DNA of 64,000 nt from CAVQZC01 sp963718315 (GTDB lineage Bacteria > Actinomycetota > Thermoleophilia > Gaiellales > JAICJC01), in assembly GCA_963718315.1 (NCBI GenBank), contig CAVQZC010000012.1, forward strand, positions 248,001-312,000. Reading direction: 5' to 3'. Position 1 is the stretch's first letter. Every line of letters starts with the position of its first letter. Of the stretch, positions 1 to 7,827 are shown piece by piece. Under the pieces are notes generated by a model. That model was not told the origin of the DNA, searched no databases, and was given only the letters and a program-made list of their open reading frames with translations. The translations under genes were made by a program, and so were the position numbers.

Positions 1-371
1 AGGGCGGCCACGCCGCGGTCACGGCACTCACCGATCGTGGCCAGGAACAGGCTCTGCAGCACCCAGGGCGTGTGGACGTCGGTCAGGTAGGCACAGGTGA
101 TCAGCACCGCATCGCGGCTGGGCGGGCCGGCGGGCATGGTGCGGGCGCGGGCGAAGCGGTCGGACGGCCCATACTGGATCAGGCCGATCACCTTGCCCTG
201 GTCGTCGGCGTACAGCTTGCCCCAGGGGCCGAACTCGTCCTCGGTGTCGGCCGTCCAGCGGTCGCGGTCCGCGGGCCGCGTGCCCGGGCGGGACTGCCAC
301 CAGACGCACTCCCGGCAGGGCTCGGGCGCGTGCGGCGACGTGACACGGGTCAGGTGATCGACGCCGTTCAC
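1..371 (-). CDS. GNAT-like acetyltransferase, C-terminus cut by window edge
   Basis: The reading frame opens with GTG at 371 and runs off the left edge, giving about 123 residues of the N-terminal part. It starts VNGVDHLT, has an early CRECVWW cysteine motif, then WGKLYADDQGKVIGLIQYGP and a segment ending in ITCAYLTDVHTPWVLQSLF. This pattern (Cys-rich start, then the beta-strands of an acetyl-CoA-binding fold) resembles a GNAT-like family common in actinobacteria; that is recognition by eye. The GTG overlaps the stop of the upstream Asp23-like gene as GTGA (368-371), so the two are probably translationally coupled. The acceptor is unknown and the end of the catalytic domain is not in the window. 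Confidence 0.7.
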   Translation of the reverse strand, partial: MNGVDHLTRVTSPHAPEPCRECVWWQSRPGTRPADRDRWTADTEDEFGPWGKLYADDQGKVIGLIQYGPSDRFARARTMPAGPPSRDAVLITCAYLTDVHTPWVLQSLFLATIGECRDRGVAA

Positions 372-736
372 GCCGGCGGAGCGACGTCGTCGACGACCAC
401 CGCCACCTCCCCCGGCCGGAGGTCGATCATCGAGGCCAGGTACGCCCGCACCTGCCGGGTGACGTCCCGCGCCACTGTCGGGATGTGGGCGCCCCAGGCG
501 GTGATCAGGTGCAGCTCGAGGTCGACCCGGACGCCGTCTCCCGAGACACGCACCCCTTTCGGCGCCCGTTCCGGGTCGATGGCGCCGCCCAGCGGCCCGC
601 CGGCGATGCCCGCCACGCCGTCGACGTCCACCGCGGCGGCAGCGGCGTAGGTGGCGATCACGGCGTGTGAGATGTGAGCCGACGCCGAGGCGGAGTGCAC
701 CGACTCGACAGGCCCCGGCCCGGTGGGCTCGGTCAT
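368..736 (-). CDS. Asp23/Gls24 family envelope stress response protein
   Basis: A 122-residue protein whose central part (about residues 20-118) has the Asp23/Gls24 pattern: HISHAVIATYAAAAAV, a VDGVAGIAGG turn, then a V-x-V-x-L-x-L strand and a final VARDVTRQVRAYL helix. Members are small cytoplasmic or membrane-associated proteins linked to envelope stress; the molecular role is not settled. The ATG at 736 sits 7 nt after a TATACT box (744-749, minus strand), so the message is probably leaderless. It heads a two-gene unit with the GNAT gene, overlapping it by 4 nt. Confidence 0.8.
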   Translation of the reverse strand: MTEPTGPGPVESVHSASASAHISHAVIATYAAAAAVDVDGVAGIAGGPLGGAIDPERAPKGVRVSGDGVRVDLELHLITAWGAHIPTVARDVTRQVRAYLASMIDLRPGEVAVVVDDVAPPA

Positions 737-743
737 GGCAGCG

Positions 744-749
744 AGTATA
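744..749 (-). promoter_or_regulatory. -10 box of leaderless Asp23-like gene
   Basis: TATACT on the minus strand ends 7 nt before the ATG at 736. That places the expected transcription start on or next to the first base of the start codon. No Shine-Dalgarno sequence is present. Inference from sequence only. Confidence 0.5.
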
Positions 750-759
750 GAAGCGTCCG

Positions 760-1875
760 TCAGCTGGGAGAATTGCCCAGCCGGGCGAGGAAGCGGACAA
801 CCGCTCCCGAGTAGGCGATCGGGTCGTGATTCCAGGCCCGCACGTGCCCGACTCCGGGAAGCTCCACGAGTGTGACGCGATCGGGCCGAGCCGCGTGCAG
901 GCGGCGGCTGGTGGCAACCGGCACGGTTGCGTCGGCCGACCCGTGGAAGACGAGCGCAGGGATCCGCAGCGCTCGCGCGTGCCGGGTCTCGTCCAGGTCG
1001 TCCAGGCTGACGTCGATCCGGCGCTCGAGCTGGCGCAGCACCAGCATCGTGAGGGGGGCGGGGATCCGGCGCCTGCGGGCGGTCGCAGCCAGCGTCGCGT
1101 GCCAGTCGAGCAGCGGCGAGTCGAGCACCGCGCCGACGACCGCGTCGCCCTCAGGCGCGAGGCGGGCGAAGCGGAGCGCGAGCAGGCCGCCCATGCTGAG
1201 TCCGACCAGCACCAGCTCACGCGCCCCGGCGGCAAGCGCGAACCGGGCAGCCGCGGCCACGTCCTCCCACTCCGTGGCGCCGAGGTGGTAGCGCCCGTCG
1301 GAGGAGGGCGGGGCGTCCTCGTCATTGCGGTAGGTGGTGACCAGCGCCGTGAGCCCCGCCGCGTGCAGCGCGGGGAGGATCCGCAGCGCCTCCGAACGGC
1401 TCGAGCCGCGGCCGTGCACGACCAGCGCCCACCGATCGCCGCCGGGCAGCAGCCAGGCCGGCATCCCGCCCAGCGGGCCGTCCACGACCACGTCCTCGTA
1501 GGGCAGGCCGTGCGCGTGCCGGGGGTTCAGGACGAACCCGTAGACGCTGACCGTGACTCCCTCTCCCGCGTGCAGGTCGCCGTCCCGGCGCACGAGATCA
1601 CGCACAACGGCCTCCCGGGTACAGCGTAGGACGCGGGAGGTCTGTCCGTACCCGGCGCGGGCAACGATTCCGTACACCCCAGCTTGCTCGGCATCCGGGT
1701 GCGCAGCGAACGTGATCGTGCTGCTGCCCACGTCGAGTACCGGCACCTCGTACAGCGCCGGGTAGCGCACTGGGTGGAGCACCTGGGCAGCCAGCCGCGT
1801 GTCGGGCCGCAGCCCTCCGGGCAGCGTTCCGCCGGCGGGCACGGCCTTCGCGGGAGCTCTAGCGGTCCGCCGCAC
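760..1875 (-). CDS. alpha/beta hydrolase
   Basis: A 371-residue protein. The C-terminal 230 residues form an alpha/beta hydrolase: an oxyanion region VVHGRGSSRSEALR, the nucleophile elbow GLSMGG (Ser near residue 225), a likely acid Asp in FHGSADATVPV and a likely base His in LPGVGHVRAWNHD. Residues 1-140 form an all-beta N-terminal extension typical of actinobacterial hydrolases of this type; its role is unknown. No signal peptide or membrane segment is obvious, so it is probably cytoplasmic. The start overlaps the end of the metallophosphoesterase gene by 17 nt, implying co-transcription. Substrate unknown; an esterase or peptidase would fit. Confidence 0.8.
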   Translation of the reverse strand: MRRTARAPAKAVPAGGTLPGGLRPDTRLAAQVLHPVRYPALYEVPVLDVGSSTITFAAHPDAEQAGVYGIVARAGYGQTSRVLRCTREAVVRDLVRRDGDLHAGEGVTVSVYGFVLNPRHAHGLPYEDVVVDGPLGGMPAWLLPGGDRWALVVHGRGSSRSEALRILPALHAAGLTALVTTYRNDEDAPPSSDGRYHLGATEWEDVAAAARFALAAGARELVLVGLSMGGLLALRFARLAPEGDAVVGAVLDSPLLDWHATLAATARRRRIPAPLTMLVLRQLERRIDVSLDDLDETRHARALRIPALVFHGSADATVPVATSRRLHAARPDRVTLVELPGVGHVRAWNHDPIAYSGAVVRFLARLGNSPS

Positions 1876-2707
1876 CCTCGACGGACGCCAGGCGCAGCAG
1901 CGCCACCTCCGGGCGGGCCATCAGCCTGATCGGCACAAGAGTGGTGCCGGTGCCCCGCGACACCACGAGTGTGGTCGATCCGACTCGGTGGACGCCTTCC
2001 AGATACTTCCAGTCAGTATGCGAGAGCCGGATCTTCCCCGCCGGTGACGGCAGGCAGATCTGGCCGCCGTGCAGATGCCCCGCCAGCACCAGCGAGCACG
2101 CGCCGGAGGGCAGATCGTCGACGGCGTCGGGGAAGTGCGTGAGCAGGATGCGCAGCGCATCCCCATCGCCGAACAGCTTCTCCGGCTCTGCGGTGCCGTT
2201 CATCCACGAGTCCGGCTCCATCCCGGCGATCTCGATCCTGGCGCCATGGGTCTCGACGGTGACGGAGCGGTCGCGCAACAGCTCGACGTCGGCCGCGCCC
2301 CAGTCGTCGATCACCTTGCCGCGCGAGAACGGGTCGCGGGTGTCGCCGGTGTCGTGGTTCCCCAGCGTCGCATACATCCCCAGCGGCGGCGCCAGCCGGG
2401 CGAGCTGCTCGATGACCGCCGCCTCGGCACGCGGGTGGGCGACGATGTCGCCGGTGATCGCCACCAGGTCTGGCTGCTCCTCGACTCCGAACGCAACCGC
2501 CTTGCGGAGGGCGCGCATGTTGAGTGAGGGCGAGCCGGCGTGGAAGTCCGACAGGTGGAGGATCGACAGCCCGTCCAGCGCCGGCGGCAGGCCGGCTACG
2601 GGAACCGTCAGCACGCGTCGCTGGATCCACTGGGACTCGAACACGCCCCACGCCGCCAAGCCGGCCCCGGCCACGGCCAGGGCGCCCACCGCCCGTCTAC
2701 TGACCAC
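1859..2707 (-). CDS. YkuE-like metallophosphoesterase
   Basis: A calcineurin-type phosphoesterase of about 282 residues. Metal-binding motifs appear in order: LSDFHAGSP, TGDIVAHPR, LGNHDTGD, a LTHFPD histidine, and LAGHLHGGQI. Membrane-anchored members of this group act on phospholipid or cell-wall phosphates. The start chosen is GTG 2707 (VVSRRAVGALAV), which gives a hydrophobic N-terminus preceded by paired arginines, either a membrane anchor or a Tat-like signal. A longer frame exists upstream but lies inside the next gene. The start overlaps the end of the 66-residue gene by 11 nt and the end overlaps the hydrolase gene by 17 nt, so the three form one unit. Confidence 0.8.
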   Translation of the reverse strand: MVSRRAVGALAVAGAGLAAWGVFESQWIQRRVLTVPVAGLPPALDGLSILHLSDFHAGSPSLNMRALRKAVAFGVEEQPDLVAITGDIVAHPRAEAAVIEQLARLAPPLGMYATLGNHDTGDTRDPFSRGKVIDDWGAADVELLRDRSVTVETHGARIEIAGMEPDSWMNGTAEPEKLFGDGDALRILLTHFPDAVDDLPSGACSLVLAGHLHGGQICLPSPAGKIRLSHTDWKYLEGVHRVGSTTLVVSRGTGTTLVPIRLMARPEVALLRLASVEGAADR

Positions 2708-2897
2708 GCACGCTGTCGATCTCGTCCTGCAGGCGCTTCCGAGCGGCGTCGATCCGCTCACGGAGCAGCTCGACACGGTCGCGGTCGGCGGGATGGCCGT
2801 TCCCCTCGCTCTCCACGGCTCCCCTTCGTGCCTTCAGCGCTCGGACCACGGCGAGCGCCGCGAAGGCGAGCAAGGCAACTCCAAACAGTCGGCGCAC
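2697..2897 (-). CDS. small membrane protein with basic/acidic coiled tail
   Basis: A 66-residue frame from GTG 2897. Residues 3-18 are hydrophobic (LFGVALLAFAALAVV), forming one membrane segment. The rest is charged and ends in a heptad-like helix (VELLRERIDAARKRLQDEI). I do not recognise the family. A TAAACT box (2905-2910) lies 7 nt before the GTG, consistent with leaderless translation, and the gene overlaps the phosphoesterase start. That context is what supports it as real. Confidence 0.55.
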   Translation of the reverse strand: MRRLFGVALLAFAALAVVRALKARRGAVESEGNGHPADRDRVELLRERIDAARKRLQDEIDSVRGQ

Positions 2898-2904
2898 GAG
2901 GGGC

Positions 2905-2910
2905 AGTTTA
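2905..2910 (-). promoter_or_regulatory. -10 box of small membrane protein operon
   Basis: TAAACT on the minus strand, 7 nt before GTG 2897. It probably drives the three-gene unit small protein, phosphoesterase and hydrolase. No Shine-Dalgarno sequence is visible. Confidence 0.4.
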
Positions 2911-2947
2911 CCGCCTCTACACCACCGGGCCGTAACCCCCAAGGACG

Positions 2948-3445
2948 TCAGCAGGCAGACCACAGCCCGCGCCCGGCCAGGGCGGCCTGCCGCTCGAGGC
3001 CTGCCAGCTCCGCGGCATGCTCGGTGTTGGGGGCGAACGGAAAGGTGCGGGCGTAGCCGAGCCGCACCAGCCGCGCGTTCACAAACCGCTCGCGCCCGGA
3101 CGCGAGATAGACGTATGCCAGGACCCGGCCGTAGCGGTCGTGATGCTCCTGGTCGTAGCGGAGCACGACGCGCCTGCCGGTGACCAGGCTCTTGGTGAAG
3201 TGCGACGCCTCGGGCCCGTAACACTGCACCGGCTTGCGCGGATCGACCGTCTCCGGTGTATCGATGCCCAGCAGGCGGACGTCCCACACCTTCCCCTCCG
3301 CGCTGACGAGGATGGTGTCCCCGTCCACGGCACGCACGACGGTACCGCCTCCCGGAAGCGGCGGCGGCCGGTGGCGCACGAAGGCGACCGCGGCCGGGAG
3401 CGCAACCGCGAGGGCGAGGAGCGGGACGAGGCGTGCGTAGCGCAT
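2948..3445 (-). CDS. secreted thermonuclease family protein
   Basis: A 165-residue staphylococcal-nuclease-fold protein. Residues 1-22 form a signal peptide (RLVPLLALAVALPAAVAFV). The OB-fold follows with the conserved VVRAVDGDTILV strand, RLLGIDTPE (catalytic Arg and Asp), a CYGPEAS segment and DRYGRVLAYVYL (second Arg and Tyr). Family members cut DNA and RNA with calcium outside the cell. Length is normal. The gene stands alone between the small membrane protein and the deacetylase. Secretion is inferred from the signal peptide. Confidence 0.88.
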   Translation of the reverse strand: MRYARLVPLLALAVALPAAVAFVRHRPPPLPGGGTVVRAVDGDTILVSAEGKVWDVRLLGIDTPETVDPRKPVQCYGPEASHFTKSLVTGRRVVLRYDQEHHDRYGRVLAYVYLASGRERFVNARLVRLGYARTFPFAPNTEHAAELAGLERQAALAGRGLWSAC

Positions 3446-3480
3446 GCCGGAAGTCTCCCGGCCGGCGCGTCAGGGGTGGG

Positions 3481-4140
3481 TCACGAGGCGTGGCGAATGT
3501 GTGGCGGATGGGCCGCGGCGAGCGTAACGGGTTCCAGCCCGCGCGCCCGCACCGCCTCGACGATCGGCCCTACCGCCGCCGCGGTCGCCCGCCAGCAGCC
3601 CGGAGCGGAGTAGAAGTCCGAGTCGTGGAGCAGGATCACGTCGCCGGAGGCGAGGTCACGCGTGGCGTGGGCGGTGATCGAGGCGGGGGTCGCGCCACGC
3701 CGCCAGTCCCAGCCCCAGCACGACCATCCCGTCAGGTCGAGGCCGCGGCGCCGGCAGAAGGCCATGGTCGCCAGGCTCATGGCGCCGAACGGGGAGCGCA
3801 CCGCGCGCACCTCCGTGCCTGCGATCTGCTCGATCACATCACAGGCGTACGCCAGGTCCCGCCAGACGACGGGCGGCGGAAGCAGGCAATGCGGCAGGTG
3901 GCGGTCGCCGTGGCAGGCGACCTCGTGGCCGGCCGCAAGGATCTCGGCGACCAGGGACGGCCGGGCAACCGCCTGCCTGGCGACCAGGAAGAACGTCGCC
4001 CGGGCATCGGCCGCGGCCAGCTCGGCCAGCACGGCCGGCGTCCCCGAAGGATGCGGCCCGTCGTCGAAGGTCAGTGCGACCCCGGCGCGGCCGTCAGAAA
4101 GTTGTGTCACCACCCCCGGGAAGCGGTGGCCCGGGAACAC
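3481..4140 (-). CDS. polysaccharide deacetylase (NodB domain)
   Basis: A NodB-type carbohydrate esterase, at least 219 residues from GTG 4140. It shows motif 1 ALTFDDGPHPSGT, motif 2 GHEVACHGDRHLPH (metal-binding His residues), motif 3 RSPFG and the later ILLHDSD. Such enzymes remove acetyl groups from cell-surface glycans. The frame continues upstream with a convincing hydrophobic segment (LPLTLAAGLAAYAAPAAA) but no ordinary start codon until it lies deep inside the glycosyltransferase gene. The true start may be non-standard, or a one-base error may hide a start or an original fusion with the glycosyltransferase. Function is clear, N-terminus is not. Confidence 0.8.
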   Translation of the reverse strand: MFPGHRFPGVVTQLSDGRAGVALTFDDGPHPSGTPAVLAELAAADARATFFLVARQAVARPSLVAEILAAGHEVACHGDRHLPHCLLPPPVVWRDLAYACDVIEQIAGTEVRAVRSPFGAMSLATMAFCRRRGLDLTGWSCWGWDWRRGATPASITAHATRDLASGDVILLHDSDFYSAPGCWRATAAAVGPIVEAVRARGLEPVTLAAAHPPHIRHAS

Positions 4141-4184
4141 GGCGGCTGCGGGCGCCGCGTATGCGGCGAGCCCCGCCGCCAGCG

Positions 4185-5384
4185 TCAGCGGAAGACGTGC
4201 GACGGCAGCAGCCCCACGGTTCCGAAATCGAGCGGCGAGTGCTCCGTGACCACCCAGCCCATCAGCAGGAACGACGCGAAGGCCACCGAGATCACCCGGC
4301 GCCGCGCGATCCACGACCGCGACCGGATGGACAGCCCTTCGAGATGCGACGCCGCACCCGGGCGGTCGAACAGGGCCGAGGCCATTTCGATGGTGCTCAG
4401 CGCGGTCACGCTCCAGTAGTCCTCGTCGAGCAGCAGGCGGCGCAGCCCCTGATCGCCATCGGCCAGCACGATCGTGCCCTCGTTGGCCATGTGCCGGCTG
4501 TTGTCCTCGCCGTGGCCCGGGAGGGGATCGAACATGACGACCGGGAGGCCGGTGGAGAACGCCTCCAGGCAGGTGACGCCGCCGGCGTTCTGGATCAGGA
4601 CATCGCTGGCGTCCATCAGGTCGGGCATGCGGTCGGTGTAGCCGAGCACGCTGGTGTGGCTGAGACGGTGGTCGGCCGCCATGTGCTTGCGAAGACCCTC
4701 GTTCTTGCCGGTAACGACGATCGCATGGAACCCGGGGAGCCCATCGACCACGCGCGCGGCGCCCTCCAGGTTGCCGACGCCCCACGCACCGCCGACGATC
4801 AGCACGACCTTCGAGGCGGCGGGAATCCCAAGCTCGGCGCGCACGCGCTCACGGGCGCCGGGGCCGGCGTTGAACCCGCACACCGGCGGCCGGATCAGCG
4901 CCACGCCGGGAACATCGTGCCCCACCGCCAGGTTTGCGTCGAGGTCGGGATGCAGCCATCCAGGGTGGGGATCGAAATCGGTGATCAGCGTGGCGCAGGG
5001 CACGTTCAGGCGGCCGCGCCGGCGAAGGCCCGCCAGCGCCGCGGACACCAGCGGGTACGCCGAGACCACGTAGTCGCACTGCGACTCCTCGATCCGCTCC
5101 AGCAGCCGCTTGCCGCGGTGCCAGGAGAGCCACCAGCCGAGCAGCCGGATCAGGCGCGGGTGGCGGCTCATGCGGTACATCAGCCGCCACGACCAGGCGG
5201 CGTGAAGGATCTGGAACCGGTAGCCGTCGACCACGATCCTGGACAGCCCGAGCATCGCCAGGCCATCGTCAACCTCCGCCTCGACGCCGTGCTCGGCAAG
5301 CTCGTCCTGCACTGCTCGGGCCGCCGCGTCGTGACCCGCGCCGACGGGGGCCGAGAAGATGAGTGCACGCATTGGGGTGATCAT
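4185..5384 (-). CDS. MGDG-synthase/UgtP-like glycosyltransferase
   Basis: A GT-B glycosyltransferase of about 399 residues (start ATG 5384, MITPMRAL; ATG 5372 is an alternative). The N-terminus has the family signature FSAPVGAGHDAAARAV and a YPLVSAALAGL segment. The C-terminal nucleotide-sugar site reads GGVTCLEAFSTGLPVVMFDPLPGHGEDN. Relatives transfer galactose or glucose to diacylglycerol at the membrane. The last 45 residues contain a hydrophobic stretch (VISVAFASFLLMGWVV) that could anchor the protein. The deacetylase follows within 45 nt, so a joint role in a surface glycolipid or glycan is plausible. Sugar and acceptor cannot be read from the sequence. Confidence 0.8.
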   Translation of the reverse strand: MITPMRALIFSAPVGAGHDAAARAVQDELAEHGVEAEVDDGLAMLGLSRIVVDGYRFQILHAAWSWRLMYRMSRHPRLIRLLGWWLSWHRGKRLLERIEESQCDYVVSAYPLVSAALAGLRRRGRLNVPCATLITDFDPHPGWLHPDLDANLAVGHDVPGVALIRPPVCGFNAGPGARERVRAELGIPAASKVVLIVGGAWGVGNLEGAARVVDGLPGFHAIVVTGKNEGLRKHMAADHRLSHTSVLGYTDRMPDLMDASDVLIQNAGGVTCLEAFSTGLPVVMFDPLPGHGEDNSRHMANEGTIVLADGDQGLRRLLLDEDYWSVTALSTIEMASALFDRPGAASHLEGLSIRSRSWIARRRVISVAFASFLLMGWVVTEHSPLDFGTVGLLPSHVFR

Positions 5385-5513
5385 ATAGAGGGGGCGCCGA
5401 CTCTCGTGACGGTCGGGATCGACGTTCCGGTGTATCGGCAGCGCGAGTGTCAGGTTCAACACAAACCTGCCGTCTCCCGCCAGGGCGTGTTGGAAGCGGG
5501 GTAGGAAGAGGCT

Positions 5514-6911
5514 CTACGCGGCGGCGCGGTCGGGCGCCGCCGTGACCGCTTCCTGCACCGAGCCCCGGCGCAGCCAGCGGCACGCCACGACACCGACCAG
5601 GCCCAGCAGTCCGGCCGCGAAGTAGCTGATCCGGGCCGCCGGAACGACCGAGGGGACGTGCGCGCCGCTGTGCTCCGATGCCCGCAGCGCGGCGTGTGAG
5701 AGCGACGCCGCGAAGACCGCTCCGGCGATCGCGATGCCGGTCCCCGACCCGACCTGTCGCGACAGCGGGATCGAGGACGTGGTCTGGCCCTCGCGGCCCT
5801 GTTCTCCGTCCTCGAGCACGACGGCGAACAGCGCGGGACTGACGATGCCCATCCCCAGCCCGGCGAAGGCGTAGGCCAGAATCGGGACGACGACGGGCGC
5901 CGGGATCGCCATCACCAGCGTCGCCACTGCGACCAGCACGGTGCCGACAAGGACCTGGTCGCTGGCGTCGGCGCCGATCCTGGCCGCTGTCATCGAGCCG
6001 GTCGTCCAGCCCAGCGTCGCCAGGACAAGCGCCAGCCCAACCACCCAGACCGAATGCCCGTACCCGACCTGGAGCTGGAGCGGCAGGTACGTCTCGGCCC
6101 CCATGAAGGCGGCGCCGCCGGCGAAGGCGGCGACGTTCGCCGCCAGCGACCGCCGGCGGTGGGTGAAGACCGGCGCCGCGGTCCGGCGCTCCTGAATCAC
6201 GAACAACGCCGTCGGCACCACGAACAGCAGGGCGAACAGCTGGTTGGGGACAAGGAGGGTGAGCACGGCCAGCCCCAGCAGCACCGGGCCAAGGATGTTC
6301 AGCGGCCGGGTCTCCTGCGGCGCGCGGGCCGGATGCTGGGCGAACGCCAGCCTGGCGGCCACCGCGACGACCGCGATCAGCGGCAGGTTGATCCAGAACA
6401 CCCACCGCCACCCGACCGAGCCCGTCAGCAGCGCCCCCAGCGCCGGGCCGATCAGGGCCGAGACGCCCCACATAGCCGCGTTCAGGCCGAAGGCCCGTGG
6501 GCGGAGGGCGTCAGGGATGTACAGCGCGAACAGCCCGACCGGCACCGCGAACATGAATCCCGCGCCAAGGCCGAGCACGGCGCGCGAGACTGCCAGCACC
6601 GGCATGTTCGGCGCCAGCCCGCCGATGATGTTCGCCACCGTGAACAGCGTGCAGGCCACGGCGAAGCTGGGGGCCGCGCCACGCCGGTCGATGATCCCGC
6701 CGGCGATCGGCAGCGTCATCACGATGGTGACCATGACGGCGCCCACCGCCAACGCGATCAGGTCGACCCCGCCGATGTCCTGGGCCGCGCTGGGCAGTGC
6801 GGTCACCACCATCAGCGCGTCCAGCGATCCCAGGAACGTCGCACCGAGCGCGGCGATCATCAGCGCCCGGTAGGACGGGCCGAACAGGCTTGCGAAGCTT
6901 GGGGTAGGCAA
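5514..6911 (-). CDS. MFS transporter, DHA2-like drug efflux family
   Basis: A 465-residue membrane protein with 12 or more hydrophobic segments. It has the motif near TM1 LGSLDALMVVTALPSAAQDIG, a motif A relative GGIIDRRGA, and a TM5-like VGWRWVFWINLPL. These are usual for proton-coupled multidrug exporters. The start codon appears to be TTG (6909-6911); an internal Met (YRALMIAAL) is possible. It lies 16 nt after the sdhE-like gene, so it may be the last gene of the sdh transcript, though no functional link is evident. Substrate unknown. Confidence 0.85.
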   Translation of the reverse strand: MPTPSFASLFGPSYRALMIAALGATFLGSLDALMVVTALPSAAQDIGGVDLIALAVGAVMVTIVMTLPIAGGIIDRRGAAPSFAVACTLFTVANIIGGLAPNMPVLAVSRAVLGLGAGFMFAVPVGLFALYIPDALRPRAFGLNAAMWGVSALIGPALGALLTGSVGWRWVFWINLPLIAVVAVAARLAFAQHPARAPQETRPLNILGPVLLGLAVLTLLVPNQLFALLFVVPTALFVIQERRTAAPVFTHRRRSLAANVAAFAGGAAFMGAETYLPLQLQVGYGHSVWVVGLALVLATLGWTTGSMTAARIGADASDQVLVGTVLVAVATLVMAIPAPVVVPILAYAFAGLGMGIVSPALFAVVLEDGEQGREGQTTSSIPLSRQVGSGTGIAIAGAVFAASLSHAALRASEHSGAHVPSVVPAARISYFAAGLLGLVGVVACRWLRRGSVQEAVTAAPDRAAA

Positions 6912-6927
6912 CTGCTGCCTGGTGTCG

Positions 6928-7818
6928 CTAACCGGCGTAGATCTTGTCCGTGGCCGGGTACGTCTTGACCAGGTGCCGCTTGAACAGGAGCTCGTCGTAG
7001 GTCAGGCCCGCGGCCGCCCCGACCAGCTGCGCCAGGTGGAAGATCGGCAGGTCGAACTCGATATCCGCCTCGCGCGACGCCTTGCCCTGCCAGGCGTCCA
7101 GCGACAGGTGGCAGAGCGGGCACGGTGTGACCATCGCATCGGCTCCGGCCTCCTTGGCCTCGGCCAGCGGCTGGATCAGCTCGCCGAGGGCCACCTCCTC
7201 CCGCGCCAGCACGATCGGGAAGCCGCAGCACGTGATCTTCGAGGGGTAGTCGACCGGCTCGGCGCCGCAGGCCTCGATGATCCGCTCCAGCGACTGGGGA
7301 CGGTCAGGATCCTCGAAGCCCAGCAGCTTGCTGGGGCGCAGGATCTGGCAGCCGTAGAACGGCGCGATCTTGAGTCCCGTGAGCGGCTTGCAGGCGATCT
7401 CCTTCAGCTTCTCGTAGCCGTCGCCCTCGGCGATCTCCCACAGCAGGTGCCGCACCTCGACGCCTCCGGTGTACGCCGCGGCGCCGACCTCGCGCAGGTT
7501 GTCGTTGACCCGCGCCATCAGCTCCTCGTCGTCACGGAGCTTCTTGTTGGCCTGCCGCAGGTTGAGCGTGCAGACGTTGCAGATCGTCAGCAGCGTGTCC
7601 TGGTCGAGCTGCTCGGCCTGGCCGAGGATCCGCGCGTTCAGGTGCAGGTAGTACTCCGGCCGGGCCTCGTGGATGTCTCCGGCGCCGCAGCAGGTGAAGC
7701 CGGGGATGTCCACCAGCTCGAAGCCCAGCTTGCCGGCGATCGCCCGCGTCGAGGTGTCGAGCTCCTTCTGGGAGAGGCTGGCGAGGCAGCCGGGGTAGTA
7801 GGCGTAGCTCTGCTTCAC
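6928..7818 (-). CDS. sdhE: SdhE/HdrB-like subunit of a class-E succinate dehydrogenase
   Basis: A 296-residue protein with two CCG cysteine domains. The first runs from YYPGCLASL through FTCCGAG to ICNVC; the second from YGCQILRP through ITCCGFP to PCPLCH. This matches heterodisulfide reductase subunit B and its relatives in non-classical succinate:quinone reductases (SdhE of Sulfolobus, MfrE of Campylobacter). There it binds iron-sulfur centres and replaces the cytochrome b anchor. It follows sdhB by 9 nt in the order A-B-E. No SdhC or SdhD homologue is present nearby. Name by analogy; it is unrelated to the FAD assembly factor also called SdhE. Confidence 0.85.
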   Translation of the reverse strand: MKQSYAYYPGCLASLSQKELDTSTRAIAGKLGFELVDIPGFTCCGAGDIHEARPEYYLHLNARILGQAEQLDQDTLLTICNVCTLNLRQANKKLRDDEELMARVNDNLREVGAAAYTGGVEVRHLLWEIAEGDGYEKLKEIACKPLTGLKIAPFYGCQILRPSKLLGFEDPDRPQSLERIIEACGAEPVDYPSKITCCGFPIVLAREEVALGELIQPLAEAKEAGADAMVTPCPLCHLSLDAWQGKASREADIEFDLPIFHLAQLVGAAAGLTYDELLFKRHLVKTYPATDKIYAG

Positions 7819-7827
7819 GGGGGTCCT

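Noticed and set aside
3433..5504. Long open frames opposite the deacetylase and glycosyltransferase genes
   Set aside because: Arg/Gly/Pro-rich antisense shadows of GC-rich coding sequence, without motifs; the minus-strand frames carry clear enzyme signatures.
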